In this document: one piece after another, positions 1 through 11,007 of the stretch | Layout of the letters: each line of letters opens with the position of its first letter | Numbering within the stretch: the first letter of the stretch is position 1 | The notes under the pieces: model-generated | Seen by the model: the letters and a program-made list of their open reading frames with translations, nothing else | Databases searched by the model: none | What the model was told of the DNA's origin: nothing | Made by a program: the position numbers and the translations under genes | Source: Blastomussa wellsi | Lineage: Eukaryota > Cnidaria > Anthozoa > Scleractinia > Plerogyridae | Direction: 5' to 3' | DNA length: 64,000 bases | Assembly (NCBI GenBank): GCA_947652115.1 | Contig: OX393561.1 | Location: 7,796,351 to 7,860,350, forward strand

Positions 1-1216
1 GCGTAAATTTGCACTGTTCAGTGTGCGCGTCGGCCGTGACAATTACACTGCAGTGGGGGAGTGGGTAGCGTAAATTTGCATATACCAACACGGGGCGAGT
101 AAGTAAAAAGCTAGTGGGGTGAGGGAAGATCGTGAAAAGAAGAGCTGTTTCCTGACACAACCTTGGCTACTTTTGACTGATACAAATCATTTGATCTTTT
201 TCAGCCGCCCCCCTTAAAATCAAACACTCTGTTCGTAAAAGCGTTTTTCCATACGCGCTCTACCATTATCTATAATGAGACCAAATCAATTTGCCTGCTT
301 AGGTCACAGTAAAGTCACTAAAATGTCTTTACAATTGGCGCGTCATCTAACTATGATCCTATACGGCATAAATTATGCAGTAAACCGGTCGCACACGTCC
401 ACGAAGCACGGATTGTAACTGAAAAACTTCTACCCAGATATCAAAGTAAGTTTTAGGCGTTGCGTTTGAAGCGTCTTCAATATTTTCGCGGCATTTATCA
501 ACACTGCGCTTATTGAATGCAAACTGATTTCTATTTCACAAGTCAATCCACGCGGTTTTGTATGACAATTTATCAACAATCAATTCTCGATCATACACTC
601 GCGCGCCGCAACACACACACACACACACACACGAAAAAAAAGATATCCATGACTGGCAAGTATTAATTCTTTCGGCAAACTTATCTTGTATATACAAGCG
701 TTTTTAGCTTAAGTCTTTACAATTGTCTGCTTAAAAATTCCTTGCAAATTAGCGCGTTATTACCGCATTGTCCCTCGGGTTTTGTCAACGAATGCCGCTA
801 AACGGTTTAAAAACTCCTCTTCTGCGCCACAAGACTGAAAAACACACCCACGGAAAAAAAATTTCATAGTATAAGTTGCAAGTTTTAATTTAACTGTTTA
901 CAATAATCCGCTCTTTAAAAACTCTATTGTCCATCGGGTTTGTTCAATTAAATACTATATTAACATTGATAAAAGCAGTCTCGTTTAAAATGAACTATTT
1001 ACACAAGAATACAGCTACACGAGCCCGATAACGAAAAATGGTCAAGAACCTATGAAGGCGGACATTACAGAGCAGTGATTAACATCGGTTGTTCTCACTG
1101 TTTATATCCAATACGGGGAGAAAGCAAAGCAAAATGTACAGCAAATCTTACAGCAAATTGATATGAAAATGAAAAGAAAATTTATAGGGAAGTCGAATGA
1201 AATAAAAATAATGTCA
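1..1216. other. Intergenic, no gene seen
   Basis: No open frame of convincing coding quality was found on either strand. The stretch is AT-rich with an (AC)11 microsatellite at 611-632 and several poly-A runs. It lies downstream of the Frizzled-CRD gene. Confidence 0.6.
611..632. repeat. (AC)n microsatellite
   Basis: Eleven uninterrupted AC dinucleotides, followed by a short A run. Confidence 0.95.
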
Positions 1217-2062
1217 CTACTGCTCAGGAACAGGGGGGAGCGGTCCCAAGATTTCTCTTAACGGTATGGCTTCACGTGCGCCGGCTTGTTCCTTCCTTCC
1301 CCTGATCCTGAGCCAGCAAAAGTAAGAAAAAACTGAAGACAAAAGGAACACAACCGAAAAGCAAATAATTGCAAAAGCAAATGTCATAGCAAAAAAAAAT
1401 TTCGGTAAAAAGTTTACGACAAAAAAAATAAAACGTGAATCAATGTCTTTTGCGGTGGTTTGTGCTTGCTTGGACGGCTTAGTCAATGGTGGCGTAGTTG
1501 TTGATTTCTTGTGCGGAGTTGGCGTGGTCTGCGATGGCGTGGTCTGCAATGGCGTGGTCTGCGATGGCGTGGTCGGTGATGGCGCGGTCGTTGATAGCTT
1601 GAAAGAGTGAAGAGTTGAAGGTGATACGGTAGTTGGAAAGGACGGTTTGATGCAAAGACTTGGGTGGCGAGGAAATAAGGAACAATTGAGGTGCTTTGGC
1701 CATGGTAGATTTGCGAGAATGAAGTATGGATAGCAGCTTTTGTAGACATATGTGCATAGTGATCGGCATGGTTGAAGGGCTTCTAGGTCTTGATGGAGGG
1801 GAGAGCAGAACGGTAAATGGGAAGTGCAGATAAACAGTTGTGCGAATTTAGAGCAATCAATGTTGATCAATGCTCTGTAATGTTCCAGCTGCAGCAAGCC
1901 TTGTTTTTCCCTTGTTAGGGGCGTTGTGTATGTCGTATTCAGTACATCCTTGCACAAGGGCAATTCCACTGAGGTGCATGAACTTTGGACAACTCCGCCA
2001 CTGCTTGGTACCGGGAAAAAAGCCACGAAGGCTATGCACAAAGAAAGCATCGTCATGAACAT
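1217..2062 (-). CDS. Frizzled-type CRD single-pass membrane protein, intronless
   Basis: A 281-aa protein if translation starts at the ATG at 2062; the open frame extends two codons further to a GTG. In order it has a hydrophobic signal peptide (about residues 1-22), a Frizzled-like cysteine-rich domain of about 110 residues, a Ser/Thr/Pro linker made of TTPSQ-like repeats, a hydrophobic membrane segment (about 215-245), and a short basic cytosolic tail ending in a proline-rich PLPPVPE motif. CRD signatures seen include ELPLCKDV near the start, the CSKFAQLFICTSHLPFC block, and PCRSLCTYVYKSCYPY. The domain family binds Wnt ligands and lipids, but there is no seven-pass region, so this resembles a membrane-tethered sFRP-like decoy rather than a receptor. 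That role is inference. The linker is encoded by a degenerate 15-bp tandem repeat around 1520-1590, likely to vary in length. No intron is seen, which is unusual for a host CRD gene and could point to a retrocopy. Confidence 0.8.
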   Translation of the reverse strand: MFMTMLSLCIAFVAFFPVPSSGGVVQSSCTSVELPLCKDVLNTTYTTPLTREKQGLLQLEHYRALINIDCSKFAQLFICTSHLPFCSPLHQDLEALQPCRSLCTYVYKSCYPYFILANLPWPKHLNCSLFPRHPSLCIKPSFPTTVSPSTLHSFKLSTTAPSPTTPSQTTPLQTTPSQTTPTPHKKSTTTPPLTKPSKQAQTTAKDIDSRFIFFVVNFLPKFFFAMTFAFAIICFSVVFLLSSVFSYFCWLRIRGRKEQAGAREAIPLREILGPLPPVPEQ

Positions 2063-2191
2063 GTTCACTCGAACTAAAAACTGATCGAAATGCGAACTGT
2101 CTTCTGTTCAACAAATTCTTAAATTAATGCAAGGTTGCACCTTTACTGATTAACCAATAGAAAACTGAGAAATCCACCAGAGAAACGGGAG

Positions 2192-2199
2192 TATAAAAA
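2192..2199 (+). promoter_or_regulatory. TATA box candidate
   Basis: TATAAAAA sits between the divergent Frizzled-CRD and chromodomain genes. It could drive the rightward chromodomain gene with a long leader. It is 465 bp from that ATG, so the assignment is tentative. Confidence 0.4.
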
Positions 2200-2663
2200 G
2201 CCCATTCACTGCCAAGAAGCGATCTTTGTGCCAAGAAGTGATCTTTTTCTTGCTTTTACTGAGGGCGCATGGCTGCGTTCTTTGCTGACACACAATAAAT
2301 GCCGCGCGCGGCACTTAGCAGAAAACAACAAAGAGGTTTGACTTTTTTTCACTAACACGCCTTTCTGCCTTTTTAAGAGTTTGTCTAAAAACTGAGATTT
2401 GGACTCAAATCTTTCTTGGTACTAGTAATATTTAATCATTGCATAAGAAAATGTAGAAGTAAAATTTTTAATGCAACGTAAGCGTATTTATAAGCGGAAG
2501 TGAGCTTTTACCTGAACAGAACAATAAAACAACGCCGGCAATTAGCGTTACAATTGTCGTATGATAATTATGCTCTTTAAATGTTGGCTTTACTGAGGCC
2601 TGAATTGTCATAATTAACTGAGCGTTGTCGAAGTCAGAACTCGTTGAGCGAACTTAAGCGAAG

Positions 2664-3533
2664 ATGTCTAAGTTTTTCAAAGTGTCTAAAGTATTGGCCG
2701 TTAGATCCATTGACGGTCGCAAAGAATATAAAGTGAGATGGAAGGGCTTCGGGAGCGTGGCAGACAGCTGGGTGAAGGAGGAAGACTGCAATAGTGCGAT
2801 CAAAAACTATGCGCGTTCTTCACTAAATGGTGAGTAACTTTCATTGATCGGGAATTTAAATTAGTTTGTATAGCTGTAGGTTTCTGTTGTTCGAGATTTA
2901 ACAATTTGCTTTCGTCTGTTTCAGCCAAAGAAAAGACAATCAACTACCTGGTATGTGAAATTGGCCAGAAACTGTCAGTTCGAACCGCGCCGGCGCCAGA
3001 GAAGGGCTACGTACGCAGAGCCACAGTCAAAGTCTCGATGGACATCGATGTCTTCGAAGACCTCTTCGGCGGACTGAGTCGCTACAGAAAGAGGTTCGAT
3101 GTCACTGCCGAAGACCTCGACGACCTTCTTCCGCACGGATGGTCCGAGCGTTGCTTCAGGACCACTACTAAATGCGTCGTGTCAAGAGATCAGCCCATCA
3201 CCATCCGCTTTGCAAACCAACGGAAGCTACAATACGACCATTCCGAGTGTCCCCGCTGCCAGTGGTGTGGAGATGGCGAGAAACCAGCCTTATGTCGACC
3301 AAAGAAAACCTGGCCGGTAGACATGGGCTACTTGTTCATGACGTTCAGTCGAGAGAGGACACACCAAGAACAAGCTAAAGAAGGTTCGTTGTCGGCATTC
3401 AAAATTTATTTCATGTAAATCGTCCGCAATTTACTTGTACAAAGTTTCTAATCCTTATGATTTTGTTTGTTTTTTTTTTTTAACAGAAGACCTTGACCTG
3501 TCCTGGATCCATTTGAGTTCTGACGAAGAATAA
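2664..3533 (+). CDS. Chromodomain protein, three exons
   Basis: Exons 2664-2829, 2925-3383 and 3487-3533 join in frame to 223 aa. The donors are G|GTGAGT and AG|GTTCGT, and the acceptors are TTTCAG and TAACAG. Exon 1 encodes a chromodomain: a VSKVLAVRSIDGRKEYKVRWKGF strand region (broken here as VSKVLAVR, EYKVRWKGF) followed by ADSWVKEEDC, with the tryptophans expected of the methyl-lysine cage. Exon 2 has no family I recognise; it is basic-acidic and ends in a Cys-rich CPRCQWCGDGE segment. Exon 3 is a short acidic tail ending SSDEE. Chromodomains read histone methylation, so the protein is probably nuclear. Starting at 2664 gives a chromodomain that begins within five residues of the N-terminus, as in HP1/CBX proteins. 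The 3' UTR carries a histone-type stem-loop, listed separately. A transposon-derived chromodomain is also possible. Confidence 0.75.
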
Positions 3534-3562
3534 AGAGACACGAGTCCACAACAACTAAAAAC

Positions 3563-3578
3563 GGCTCCTTTAGGAGCC
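3563..3578 (+). promoter_or_regulatory. Histone-type 3' stem-loop
   Basis: GGCTCC-TTTA-GGAGCC, a perfect 6-bp stem with a 4-base loop, with ACAACTAAAAAC before it and ACCAAATAAAAAA after it. This is the layout of the stem-loop bound by SLBP at the end of replication-dependent histone mRNAs. It lies 30 bp after the chromodomain stop codon, and an AATAAA overlaps its 3' flank. Confidence 0.6.
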
Positions 3579-3599
3579 ACCAAATAAAAAAAAAGTCAA

Positions 3600-4254
3600 T
3601 GATCAACAAATATGTCTGTGTAATTCATTTTGTCTTGTGCCGGTATCCCTTGTGCCTATCTCTCAGTCAAACCGTATAAATCTTCGTGAGATCTGTGCTG
3701 TAGCTATCTTATGCTGTGTTTACACTAATCCGAAATGCTTTATTCGATTTTTGTTACCACCCACACACCAGGATATCCAAATGTCGATCGAATTTCAGAG
3801 TGTGAAAAACCGTATTGACTCCCTGTCTTTCAAGCTGCTACCTAGCCTACCCCTCCCTAATTTCAAAAGTTCTGCAACGCATGCGTGGTATCCACCGACC
3901 GAGTTAAAAAGATGGCGGCTTACATGAATTGATCGGATGCAGTGTGATTCTGTTGTTGGTTAAAGCTTCGACTTTTAAGAAAGGTACGTCTTAAATCACG
4001 TTTGATATTTAAAGGGACTGTGTCTGAATTAAGTGTATTGCATTTAAAATAAGTTTTGCCAAATAACCGCAGCGAAACTTTAAATTTTAGCCAGTGTATA
4101 CATACACGGATAGAAGTGGGAGGAAAAGCACTAAGAAAGAACCAGATTCAGTTTGAGCACCTGATGGTTGTTTCATCAGAAATAAAATTGTTTACTGTTG
4201 TTTTATTATCAAATTAAAACACGCAGTATGCAAGGAATGCATCTAAAATTACCT
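3600..4254. other. Intergenic, nothing recognised
   Basis: No convincing exon. An AAGATGGCGGC motif at about 3911 resembles a YY1/initiator element but no gene could be attached to it. Confidence 0.4.
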
Positions 4255-7200
4255 CTATCCTTCTTCTTCGTTGTCATTGTTGGTGGAAAGGCTGCCACGG
4301 TCTTCTGTACTTTTCTTGTTATATCCTCTCTTTGTGCGGTACAGGTTGTGAACCCTTGCAAATAGCTTTCTGTTTTCCTTTTCCATCACCTGTATGGTAT
4401 ACTTCGACTGGCGGCCACCTTTCTGTGTTGCACGGTGAAACATCCGCGACTGTTCATGATTCTTCTTTTCTACTGGCTGGCAGTTGAACTTTGAAAGAGA
4501 TCCAAATTTCTCTAAAAACTGGGGCACGTGATATACCAGAGCTGCAAAAAGTAATGAGAGAATTAGGATAAAGAACGAACAAAAGTAAAACAATGTGACT
4601 TCATTTGCATCTGGTACGCACAGAAAGACCCAATTTTAGGGAATCAGTCATTGAAATCAGGCATTAAATCAATCCATCCTTTCTTTTTGCTTCCTTTTTT
4701 TTTGCGAGTGCTAATTTTTGTAAGTACTAATGTTCATAATTTTTCGATTTAAATTAAGCAACTTACCATGGATGTATGGAGTAATATCCTCTTCAAAGTG
4801 GACTTCTTTGAAAAGCTTTGTCCAATTTCTTGCCTTTCTTTGAAACTCCTCTGGGGATTGGAAGTTATCATCACTTGGTTCAGCTTCCATTGCTTCAAAT
4901 AGTTCACCAAATCCCTAAGATTAAAATAATTTCTTTCAGATGTGCATTTTTTTCCAGTTTTTTAAGATCATGTCAGTTCCACATGACTTACTTTCTAAGT
5001 CTATTGGAAAATGCTTTTAAGTTAAAACTTAACATTTTGCAATTCCTGAAAGGGATACAGGGAAACAAATTACCTTCCACAGCAGTCTGACATTCCTGCA
5101 GTTCAGCTTTCTTATGGTGGGCAGGCCATCAAAGATTGGCTTAAGGTCAAGGTTTTCCTGGATGTTGTGAAGATCTTTGCCTAAAACAAAATTTAAAATC
5201 AATGTCAGGTTAGTTAGTTCAGGCAGCATATGCTTGCGTGCTTTTAAAATCTTGAGTTGTTCACTTGATGCAAATTGTGATCTTTAATTGTTCTCAAAGA
5301 AAGACTTAGCCTTGTGTCTCTTATAAGTTATTGGAAAATTGTTATGTAATTACCATCCAGTCTTGTCCACTTTGTTGTAGAGGTACCATCTTCACTTTGC
5401 ACCTCGAAAAATTTGAATGGTACTCCAATCCTTTCTAGCTCTGTCTCAAGCACTTCCTTCCGTTTGTTCTTGATAACCAGTTCAATAACCTATGAAGAAA
5501 TTGTCAGAGACCATCTGTTAGATTTATATACTGTATTAGTTCAATTAAGTGCCCTGGGTGTTGGACACTTACTAAATTTGCACCATTTTCAGCAAGTAAT
5601 AAGCTGGGAGACCAGAAGTGGGAGACCAGACTAGTATATTTGATAACAGAATTCTGTTGTTAGTGAGATTGACCTGTCATATCAGTCAATGTTCAAACAT
5701 TATACACTGTTGTAGTGGATTTTTGGGAAAATCCCATGTAAAAGACCCATTTTATTATTAAGTTAAGCTCTGGTAGCTTGGAACTTCTGGATTACACACA
5801 CATACATATAAAAATGAATAGACCACTATATAGATATACCTGTCTAAAAAGTAGCCCCATTATTCTCAGGAAGAGGTGAAGGGTGTCAATAATGACATGA
5901 TCAAAGGGAATCGACAACAGTGGCTTGTTTATGCAGCCCTTTCTCTGATCTGTTGTTTTCTTCGAGCTCAGATGTTTGCACTGATCAATATTTCTCTGAA
6001 TGGGCCAGTCTGGTACTGAAAGGAAAGAAAAGTCAGATGTAATTTTTGTTTTGGACAACAATAGTAAATACAAAAATAAGAGTGGCCCTAGCACAGTCAT
6101 GTTGACAAGTGTATTTAATAGCTTTCAATACCATGTTTAAAGTAGAAATTGAAGGAATGAAATTTGCCTAATGTCAGCCTGGGTGGAGAAAGGCACATAA
6201 TCAAAGTTATGGAATTGATTGCATAATGCATCAACTAATTGTCAGTAGGCTGATATATATGACCAATTTGGAAAATAGTGGCATTAAATTTATAACTTGA
6301 TACGTGACATATCACATTTAACTTACTTGTAAAGTCAGCAATTTTTGCCTTTATGCAGTAGCACCATATACAGAAAAATTTTGCTGTGGCTGCATTCAGA
6401 CCATAAATTGTGGCTAAAAATTTCCAATCAGCACAGCAATGCCTGTATTCACAAAAGAAAACTAATTCAGCATGTTACAACACAGATGAACATCAAGTTT
6501 CAGTTGTACTGACTGCAGTCTAGAATAGAATAGAAAAATGGGGTTAAGAGGACGAGCAAGATTTAAGTTGAACTCTTCCACATTTGCAAGCAAAATGTCA
6601 GCTGGTAAGAGCCATTGACATTAAATAAAGAGAATTAAAGATTTTTGTTTTCTTTTTACTAGGGAGCATACACTGTGTACTTACAGTGTACATGTACCAA
6701 GATCCCTCAGGTAGCTCTTTAAACACTAGTTTGTTTTATAGATTTTTGACTTAAAAGAACATAATGAGTTTCTTTTAAAACAATAAGACTACTTGGCCTT
6801 GTTTACTATGAGTAATAATCGCCCCGCCTGCACCTCACTGACTATTTGCTCAATGGAAACTTGGGCTAGTAGTGTTACTGTTAAATATCACTGAATCAAC
6901 ATACCATTTCACTGAATAGTGAACACCATCTATTATGATCCCATTATTTTCAAGTTCTTCAATTTGCACCAAGGTGGCACTTAGGCAGGTCTGCACTTCG
7001 TCGTAATCTTCTTTCCCTAGAACAATTGATATTAAGTTATATTTCTTCAATGCCTTTAGTTTTCATTTATTTATTTACAGAATATTTGCTTAAGAACAGG
7101 GCTCGCGTGTGAGCAGTTGAAAAAGTGTAACCAGTGTAAATGTTAAATGTGGGGATAACTTTGATTACAAAATACCAGGGACATTGAACACTAAAATAAA

Positions 7201-7525
7201 TATTAAATTAAATTTGATGTTTTATCTGCATTTGTTGAAGAAAATAAAAAGAATCCAGTTACACTACATTTCAAAATCCATTTATGTCCTTACCATTATA
7301 CAATGCCACAGTGTACTGGTGGTCGCACCCATGGTTTCTCTCGTCTAATATGTTAAACACAGCCATGACCGTCCCAATTTTGTTGCTTGTCCTTTGACCA
7401 TCAGCAGCAAAGCGAAGGTTGATAACATTACCGTTGGCTTGCACTGCTTCTTTAACTTCCTGGATTAACATTAGCTGTATGAGACATTCACTTATGCTGC
7501 GCTGTGCACCATCACCTTTTTTTGC
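4255..7525 (-). CDS. RAG1/Transib-core-like DDE protein, multi-exon, 5' end not found
   Basis: Eight exons fit in phase: 7525-7294, 7016-6905, 6442-6327, 6015-5840, 5489-5354, 5180-5074, 4914-4767 and 4541-4255, giving 1,314 nt with no internal stop. Possible catalytic acids are D in NLRFAADGQRTS, D in PFDHVIIDTLHLFLRI, and E in CQPVEKKNHEQSRMFHR. Zinc-type cysteines lie in HCCADWK and FFCIWCYCIK. The order DG motif, CxxC, IDxLH motif, then IT-Y-H...HVP...E..GS and a glutamate flanked by ARQSK/GRQSK-type sequence, resembles the RAG1 core as I remember it. The last exon begins HALVYHVPQFLEKFGS and has GGRQSKYTIQVM. The N-terminal exon(s) upstream of 7525 were not located. The clean splice phases argue for a maintained host gene or a recent transposon. 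Sequence homology to RAG1/Transib is inferred by eye, and other DDE families (CMC, for example) are alternatives. Confidence 0.6.
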
Positions 7526-9177
7526 CTGAATAAGATACAGTAAAAGCCAGCGTGTCAGAACATAGTGGTTTTTCCAACGCCTAGCTAAATAACTGGGTCA
7601 CTGGAGCAATGAAAAAGTAAATAGGGTCAAGTCAAACTTTTAACCACGATACAGCTTTCCGAACTTTTGCCCCTCCTCCCCTCACCGTAGCTTTTTCGCC
7701 AAAACAATTATACCGCCCCATCCCCTCACCGTAGCATTTTTACCAAAACAATCCTACCGGTACCACCTCCCCTGGGTAACATTTTGTCTTTGCCTCAGTC
7801 TTTCCGATAATTCAAATTTGCCGCTTGTATGGTAATCGGAGTGATCATTAAATCCCTCGAGTAATCAGCCGCTACTGACGCCATTGTTTAAAAATGGCCT
7901 TTTACGATCATTTTTGGACTGTATAACAAAGCCTATTGTTATCAAAGTTGAGCCACTTTTCTTGATACGGAGCAAAGGTCACGAAAGCACGACAAAAACG
8001 CTGCTGTCGAAAGTTGTCCATAAAACCTTGGGTTTTTACAACCTCGTTTAATCGCTTCTGGCGATGTGAGTTTCGATTTACTGTAGAAGCTGTCTTGTGA
8101 TAATTTTTTTCACGCACAGAACATGCAAATTTATGTGATCATTGCGCTGTCATTAACGAAAGGAAGAAAGTGTTCACCTTTGCTGGTATCTTTATTTTAG
8201 ATTTTTGATAATGCTTTAACTCAAGTTTTGTATTTGTAATGGAAGTAATAAATTTTAGCGGTTAAAACCAATTTTGAGTTCGTTCGGCCGCTCGCACACA
8301 AGCCTGAAAAACATAACAACGTTCAAATTCAACGCACTGTCTGTTGTGAAGTCAAAATATCCCGTGAAGCGCTTTGCACACGCGCTCTTTCCTGGTGTCT
8401 TTATTTTCAATTTTGAGATTGCTTTCATTCACGTTTCGTATGTGTGACGAACGCAATAAAGTCTAATAAGTTTCGATTCATGTTTGCTCGCATGCAAAAC
8501 CAGCAAATTCAATGCGCTCTCTGTCAGCTCAAATGCAAAATGAACATTTTATCACAAGTTACTAAATAAATTACCCGACCAAATCTTCGAACTTTTGCTG
8601 AATAACCAGTGAAAACACTCTCGAGAAATTTTATCTTTTTCACAAGATAATTTTTCCCGTAATATATGCCAAAATTTCCGTTTCATTGAGTCTCTCATGA
8701 TCATAGTTTGTAGTTTTACAACATTGATTGTTACTGTTAGGAGGCATCAGTTATATCAACAGCGAAAGGTTGATCTTACAATGTTAATAGCTGACAACAA
8801 ATGCTTGTTTTATAGTTTTATAAAGAGCTTTTTTCTGTACTGTCCTTTGCAGAATGTTGATACTTGGGGGGCCGTTCAAATTTTTGTGGAAGACGGGTGG
8901 TACAAGATGGGGAGCTTGACAGTAAATGTGCCTTACGCTTCAAATGTGACTTCGAATTAGCATAGTTGTAAGAATGGAATCTCACATCTCTTCATTGTTC
9001 CAAGCAGACAAGATAGTACAGTTCATAAAGTTACTGCTAGCACAGTTATTTCGTCCTCCCCTTTGGCAGCATTTTTACCTTTTAGGTATACTAGTGGTAA
9101 GTTTATATGGGAAATTGCTTTTCCGATATAACAGAATGAGTTTCTCTCCTACGTACTGTTTGAAATAACAGGGGTAA
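7526..9177. other. No gene recognised
   Basis: This stretch may contain the missing 5' exon of the RAG1-like gene, but no convincing one was found. Imperfect repeats of CCCCTCCCCTCACCGTAGC type occur at about 7670-7740. Short open frames here lack any domain. Confidence 0.4.
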
Positions 9178-9179
9178 TC

Positions 9180-9730
9180 AACTAAAGTAACGTAATCTTA
9201 GACATTCAGAAGCGTATAACCTAGGAAAAAAGAAAAACACTTTATTTACATCTAAAATGACGTTCGCGTTACAAGTACAACAATAAAAAATCTCGCCAAG
9301 AAAGTTCATGAAAACACTATAAAATTCGCAGTTAGGACACCAGAACATCAACCCATAAATGAAAACATTAGATCGACACATTCTGAAAAAAAAGTACAAT
9401 AATTCAAGGTAAAAAAAGTTTATGACATCCAGGGCAGTAATAACAACGAAAACTTTCATTGCAACGGTGATGGTCGTACTCGCGGTCACACTCTTGACAA
9501 AGCAACATGTTAGACCAACGGATAAAAAGCACGTCGATTATACAGCTGGTTCTGAAAAAATCAACGGGAAAAAAATAAACACTTGTCTACAGAATCTGAG
9601 AGTGTATCCCACGTGGGGGAAAAAAGTCAATTATACGGAAACGTGGTGTCCTAATAGTTCAAATGCATGATCTAATACATGAGTATGTAATTTACAATCG
9701 TACGTTGCAAGTGAATCCCTCTTGGGTTCC
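9180..9730 (+). pseudogene. Diverged remnant next to the left Maverick terminus
   Basis: The plus-strand frame reading into the left inverted repeat stays open from about 9610 and runs in frame into the end of the terminal gene (ELEHCGQDIKDRVLS, stop at 9794-9796). The same C-terminal residues end the intact terminal gene at 30134-30613. Fragments of a Cys/His-rich stretch (HCNGDG...) lie about 9460-9520 in shifting frames. This looks like a decayed or differently evolved copy of that terminal gene, so the true left end of the element may lie left of 9731. Homology of the upstream part is uncertain. Confidence 0.3.
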
Positions 9731-11007
9731 AGAACTTGAACATTGCGGTCAAGATATTAAGGATCGTGTGTTAAGCACTTTTACAAGGGATGCTTAGGCT
9801 GGAAATCCATTAAGACTTTGAACATGTTTTCACCAGAGAAATGTGTTACAGAAAAGACAATAATATAATTACACCCTTTGAACAATAGCAAAGACACATG
9901 AATGTGATTCACTTGAATAAATTATTCAAAAATTTATTGGGCATTTTACATTCAACCTTAATGTTACACAGCTCACACTATGAAGAAAAAGTCATTAAAA
10001 CAATACAATGATGGATGATTACGAGGCTACTTACAAAGAATTCACTCTAAAAATATGTTACATAAATTCACACTAGACCCGCTAAAAACAGGGTTTAAAA
10101 GATTGATTAAATACAAACGTTACAAGGTAATACCGCGAAGTCAAATCTAAGGTAATGCCTCGTCCTCAGAGTCGTAGGTTACAAGCTTTCCATTAAGTAA
10201 AAGATTTTTCCCACAATCAAGGCATATCGTAAAACCTTTATGCGAGGCCTTTTGGCGGTTAAGCCCAAGGTCAGTCATAACGGTGTATTCGTTATCTCTT
10301 TCTAAGGGTCTCTGACAAAACGGGTTGATACAACAATCTCCCCAACCCGGACCAGTGTAAAACTTCGAGACATATAAACCATAATCCGATCTAATCTTCT
10401 TGAAATCGTACCTGTACGCTCGGCAGATGTTTCTACCTAACAGGGCCCGCCCCTTACGCGTTACAGAGTAATAAGTTTCCTGTTTCTCGGTTTGCTCTTC
10501 CTCCTTCATTACGATTTCTTCGGCAATAAGAAAATTTATAATGGCGGAGGCGTATTCCTTGCTTAACATGTATGGGTTTTTCGAAGACCCATCATCGATA
10601 CAGTTAAATGGATGCATCGACCTTGATAAGGCCATGCCTTCATAATGCTTTGACTTCTTGTAACTTTTTCCTAATAACTTAATTACTGGGGGGAATTTAT
10701 CCCCCATGAAATCTAGGGACAACCCTGTATAGGGAGCCACATGAATACTCTGTCGCACGAGAACAACCTCTACAGTTTCTTCGTCTACAGCATTTAACAT
10801 CAAAAATGGGTTATACTGAACAGCAAATTTAGCCCAATTAGCTAATTGTCCCTGTTTTTCGTAGGGCGTATACTCTGGGGGAAAGCTAGTGTCTTCGACA
10901 AACATGAATTTGGCGTTACCATAGGAAGCGGGTGCCAAAATGTCGCCATCCCACCAGAATACATCTGGACTTGATCGTTGATCAATAAGTGCTCGCATCC
11001 TGCCCAG
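9731..11007 (+). repeat. Left inverted repeat of Maverick 1
   Basis: 1,277 bp, the reverse complement of 28924-30200, with at least five single-base differences seen by eye. The inner edge at 11007 cuts both the winged-helix gene and the integrase. It starts with AG, as Maverick termini usually do, but without a visible target duplication. Confidence 0.9.
10147..10998 (-). pseudogene. 5'-truncated copy of the winged-helix/Zn-ribbon gene
   Basis: 283 codons nearly identical to the C-terminal part of the gene at 28356-29784 (for example E/K and R/Q differences in the LIAEE and GRALLG segments). It lacks exon 1, the intron and the N-terminal basic region because the left inverted repeat stops at 11007. 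An ATG at 10998 leaves the rest open, so a shortened protein could still be made if a promoter exists. Its first 21 bases overlap the opposite-strand integrase frame. Domain content is described under the full copy. Confidence 0.85.

Noticed and set aside
1483..1749. Minus-strand frames rich in His/Arg/Pro in repeats
   Set aside because: Shadows of the Ser/Thr/Pro linker repeats of the Frizzled-CRD gene in other frames.
8697..8960. 87-aa plus-strand open frame
   Set aside because: No domain, no splice context, AT-rich codons; likely chance.
9178..9489. 103-aa minus-strand frame with CPNC and CCTC
   Set aside because: It looks like a zinc ribbon but consists mostly of Phe/Leu runs, and the opposite strand gives a better link to the terminal Maverick gene.
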